From Shewanella schlegeliana (GTDB taxonomy: Bacteria; Pseudomonadota; Gammaproteobacteria; Enterobacterales; Shewanellaceae): a DNA stretch of 64,000 bases. Positions 61,126-64,000 of this stretch are shown one piece after another. Position numbers and translations under genes: made by a program. How positions within the stretch are numbered: the first letter of the stretch is position 1; the number at the start of each line of letters is the position of its first letter. The DNA lies in contig NZ_JAESVD010000003.1 in assembly GCF_016765635.1 (NCBI RefSeq), positions 372,001 through 436,000 on the forward strand. Direction: 5' to 3'. Below the pieces are notes generated by a model. It saw only the letters and a program-made list of their open reading frames with translations, made no database searches and was not told where the DNA came from.

Positions 61126-64000
61126 TTAGGACTTCCTACCGCACTCTTTTATCCAGTGGCTTAAGGTCTCGAACAGCTCTGTAAGCACGATAGGCTTAGT
61201 AATATGGGCATTCATTCCCGCCGCCAAGCTCTTTTCTCTGTCACCTGACATGGCATGGGCCGTCATTGCAATCACAGGTAACTCTTCTGCAGAATAACGT
61301 TTACGCAGCTCCTTAGTGGCGGTAAGACCATCCATCACTGGCATCTGAATATCCATCAACACTGCGTCATATTGAGTCTTATCGATCATATCTAAGGCTA
61401 TCTGGCCATTTTCGGCCACATCCACTGTGTAACCCGCACTCTTAAGTAGCTCTGTCGCCACCTGCTGGTTGATAAAGTTATCTTCAACTAATAACACATA
61501 ACCCGTATCTTCATCAGGCACCTCCTCTACACTTTCGGGTAGTGGATTTAAACTCGGCTCATCGGCGAAGGCTGAGATAATCTCATCGAATAAGGTTGAA
61601 GCCTTAAACGGCTTCTGCAACAAGGCAAACACGTTGGCCTGTTCCACATCTTTGTGCATCGGCTCAGCGGCATAAGCCGTCATCATCATGATGATCGGGC
61701 GCTTGGCCAGCCGACCATCGGCCACCATCTCATCGATCTCTTTGATCACTTCGATACCGTCCATCTCAGGCATCATCCAGTCGACTAATAGCAGATCAAC
61801 AGGGTTCTTAGCTAACTTATACAGCCCCTCAGGCCCACTGGCTGCGGTATCGACATTGAAGTGGAAATCACGCATCACACTCGAATAGATCTGTAGCGCC
61901 GTCGGGTTATCATCGATAACGAGGGTCTTTAAGTTACCTAAGGTTTCAGGCACCACTAGAGGCTGTACTTCGGCCTCCTCAGCAATCTCGAAGCTGATGG
62001 TGAAGCTAAAGGTACTGCCCACGCCCATCTCACTTTCGACCTGCATCTGACCCCCCATCATAGACACTAAATGCTTACTAATAGACAGTCCGAGTCCGGT
62101 GCCGCCATACTTACGGGTGGTGGAGCCATCTGCCTGAGCAAAGGCATCAAACAGGGTCGCCTGCTGCTCTTTACTGATACCGATCCCGGTATCACGGATC
62201 CAGAACTTGAGCGTAATACGATGATCGCGTTCGCCCACATCTTCACAGCCAAGCTCAATTTCGCCGGACTGGGTAAATTTCACCGCATTAGACAGTAGGT
62301 TAATTAACACCTGCCCTAAACGCAGCGGGTCACCTTCGAGGAACAATCCTGCAGTGACTGGCGCATATAGCAGTAACTCTACGCCTTTCTCTTGCGCCTT
62401 AAGCGCGTTGAGATCCAATGCGTGATCCAGCACTTTATCTAACGGGAAGGCGACGCGTTCAAGCTCAAGCTTACCCGCCTCAATCTTAGAGAAGTCTAAA
62501 ATGTCGTTGATGATCCGCAGCAGCGAGTGCGCCGAGAAGCCCGCCTTTTCAAGGTAATCTTTCTGCTGCGCAGTGAGCGAAGTGCGCTGCGCTAGTTGTA
62601 GCATACCGATAATGGCGTTCATCGGCGTGCGAATTTCATGACTCATATTAGCCAAGAATTCACTCTTATACAGGTTGGCCATCTCAGCGTCCTGCTTCGC
62701 CTCAAGCATCGCCACTTCGTTACGCTTATGACGGGTAATATCCTTGTGTGTTCCCACCATACGCTTAGGTTGATTATTCGGCGTAAACTCAACCACACGA
62801 CCACGGGAGAGCACCCAGTGATACTCACCGCTCTTACCTAGCATTCTAAATTCAATATCGTAGGCACCAACCGGATCTGCTAGATATTGATCACGGTACT
62901 CCTCAACACGAATGCGGTCATCGGGATGGATAAGCTCATCGATTGTCGACACTAAGGCGGGGAACTCATTGACCTTATAGCCCAACATCGAATAGTAAGC
63001 TGGGTTACAGATGATCTGCTCAGAGTCTAGATACCAATCCCATAGACCATCTTCTACCGCATCCATGGCGAGGTGATAACGCTCTTCAGACAGACGCAGC
63101 TGCTCTGCCGACTCGTACTCTCGGGTCACATCACGCCACACGGCAATCAAGCCCAGCAGCTCACCACGGCGGTTATAGAATGGCAGTTTCAAGGTGTCGA
63201 GCAGCACGGGTTTGCCTGCAAGCTCGACCTTCTCTTGATAACGCAGTGGCGTTCTTTCTCTCAGTACCCGCTCATCTTCGGCACGAATACGCTGCGATTG
63301 CTCATCAGGGGTCAGCGCATCAGAGAGCTGACCAATCATTTCGCTTTCGCTAAAGCCCAACATCCGCTCAGCCGATTTGTTACAGCCAAGATAACGCCCA
63401 TCTTTATCTTTAAACACAATCGCCTCGGGGATCGAGTCGAGCAAAGAGCGGAGTAAGGCGTATTCCTGTTCACGGCGCTCTGTGGTGTCTTTTAGGCGCT
63501 CTGTGCGCTGGGCTACCAGCTTATCGAGGCGCCTGTTCTGCTCAGCCAGATGACGAGTGTACTGTTTGTTCTCTTCAAAAATCCGACTCACCAGTTGGAA
63601 CCATGGCGCCCAACCGACGGTGATCCGCTCTGGCGGCTTGATTGGCTCGGCCGAACATTGCTCCAGATGGGTCAACAGCCTAGAGGCGGGATTAACGAAT
63701 GAGCGACGCGTCAACCAGTGAACGACTGTCACCAGCACCGACAGCGCCATCACCACCAACACGAAGGTCAGCTCCAGCTTTTCCCATGAGTCTTTAAAAA
63801 GCTCATCGACATCTTGCAGGTAGAGTAAGCGCCAAGGGGCATTATGCAGTGCCACAGAGTGGATGTAATAGCCGTTACGGATGATGCCATCATGGGCATC
63901 GAATAGCTCAGACTCAGGGATCGAATGAAGCTCAGAGGGGATCTTCTGGCTGATATGATAGACCCGATTAATATCGGAGTTGTCGATATCGCTATGGGTC
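61126..64000 (-). CDS. Hybrid sensor histidine kinase (partial at the window edge)
   Basis: The frame stays open to the right edge, so the true N-terminus is missing; the GTG at 63855 is internal to a periplasmic sensor domain ('NGYYIHSVALHNAPWRLLYLQD'). Order: end of the sensor, membrane helix ('LELTFVLVVMALSVLVTVVHWL'), HAMP-like and coiled-coil linker, two PAS/PAC domains, HisKA with 'NMSHEIRTPMNAIIGML' (phospho-His), HATPase ('DTGIGISKEQQ', 'GTGLGLSIS'), then two receiver domains (Asp in 'LLLVDWMMPEMDG' and 'AVLMDIQMPVMDG'). No Hpt domain is seen at the C-terminus, so an external phosphotransfer protein is needed. Signal unknown. Confidence 0.93.
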   Translation of the reverse strand, partial: THSDIDNSDINRVYHISQKIPSELHSIPESELFDAHDGIIRNGYYIHSVALHNAPWRLLYLQDVDELFKDSWEKLELTFVLVVMALSVLVTVVHWLTRRSFVNPASRLLTHLEQCSAEPIKPPERITVGWAPWFQLVSRIFEENKQYTRHLAEQNRRLDKLVAQRTERLKDTTERREQEYALLRSLLDSIPEAIVFKDKDGRYLGCNKSAERMLGFSESEMIGQLSDALTPDEQSQRIRAEDERVLRERTPLRYQEKVELAGKPVLLDTLKLPFYNRRGELLGLIAVWRDVTREYESAEQLRLSEERYHLAMDAVEDGLWDWYLDSEQIICNPAYYSMLGYKVNEFPALVSTIDELIHPDDRIRVEEYRDQYLADPVGAYDIEFRMLGKSGEYHWVLSRGRVVEFTPNNQPKRMVGTHKDITRHKRNEVAMLEAKQDAEMANLYKSEFLANMSHEIRTPMNAIIGMLQLAQRTSLTAQQKDYLEKAGFSAHSLLRIINDILDFSKIEAGKLELERVAFPLDKVLDHALDLNALKAQEKGVELLLYAPVTAGLFLEGDPLRLGQVLINLLSNAVKFTQSGEIELGCEDVGERDHRITLKFWIRDTGIGISKEQQATLFDAFAQADGSTTRKYGGTGLGLSISKHLVSMMGGQMQVESEMGVGSTFSFTISFEIAEEAEVQPLVVPETLGNLKTLVIDDNPTALQIYSSVMRDFHFNVDTAASGPEGLYKLAKNPVDLLLVDWMMPEMDGIEVIKEIDEMVADGRLAKRPIIMMMTAYAAEPMHKDVEQANVFALLQKPFKASTLFDEIISAFADEPSLNPLPESVEEVPDEDTGYVLLVEDNFINQQVATELLKSAGYTVDVAENGQIALDMIDKTQYDAVLMDIQMPVMDGLTATKELRKRYSAEELPVIAMTAHAMSGDREKSLAAGMNAHITKPIVLTELFETLSHWIKECGRKS

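Overview
The window reads as a chromosomal segment of a marine gammaproteobacterium of the genus Shewanella. The supporting signs are several multihaem c-type cytochromes, two chromosomal Qnr-type pentapeptide-repeat genes close to the QnrA family (whose known reservoir is Shewanella), a GGM-tailed GroEL, a chitinase with chitin-binding modules, and many Shewanella-type lipoproteins. The species cannot be fixed from sequence reading alone.

Layout. 0-13 kb (mostly minus strand): the nitric-oxide detoxification pair norVW with a sigma-54 promoter and three NorR-type sites; an octahaem lipoprotein with an AraC regulator behind it; a cysteine-synthase-like enzyme; a Tat-exported lipoprotein aminotransferase; and a GH18 chitinase preceded by a c-di-GMP-I (GEMM) riboswitch. 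A yiaWV-like pair follows on the plus strand. 12.8-23.6 kb: a 281-bp MITE-like element, a BI-1-like membrane protein, a lipoprotein/MORN gene split by an in-frame stop, a purine riboswitch with an NCS2 permease, a TerC/CBS protein, a ten-copy 49-bp tandem array that grows out of the 3' end of a DUF3108 gene, a BamA/TamA-like barrel and ppnP. 23.6-34.4 kb: a long A/C-rich leader with candidate NarP and CRP sites ahead of a lipoprotein form of NrfA, a Sel1 lipoprotein, qnr copy 1, a BCCT transporter, a GcvR-like ACT protein and a transglutaminase-like protein.

34.6-45.2 kb is the most accessory part. It holds a cold-shock/Excalibur fusion, a CpdB-like lipoprotein and CbpA, then a cassette-like run: orphan Imm11 pair, NERD/zinc-ribbon protein, WD40/TPR lipoprotein-like gene. 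Direct-orientation copies of the same ~70-90-bp sequence, the 3' end of the NERD gene, precede or separate these modules. 45.6-50 kb: groESL with a heat-shock promoter, and divergently a two-gene unit of a MATE efflux pump and a second qnr. 50-64 kb: a small cytochrome, a LysR gene whose start codon abuts a second MITE copy, an RND adaptor/pump pair, small secreted or membrane proteins, a large zinc metalloprotease, and a hybrid histidine kinase that runs off the right edge.

Working together: norVW and nrfA are two NO/nitrite-handling systems, each with readable regulatory sites (NorR/sigma-54; NarP and CRP). Chitin breakdown is placed under c-di-GMP, purine uptake under a purine aptamer. The MATE-qnr pair joins drug export with gyrase protection in one transcription unit. 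Domain assignments rest on motif recognition; no searches were run.
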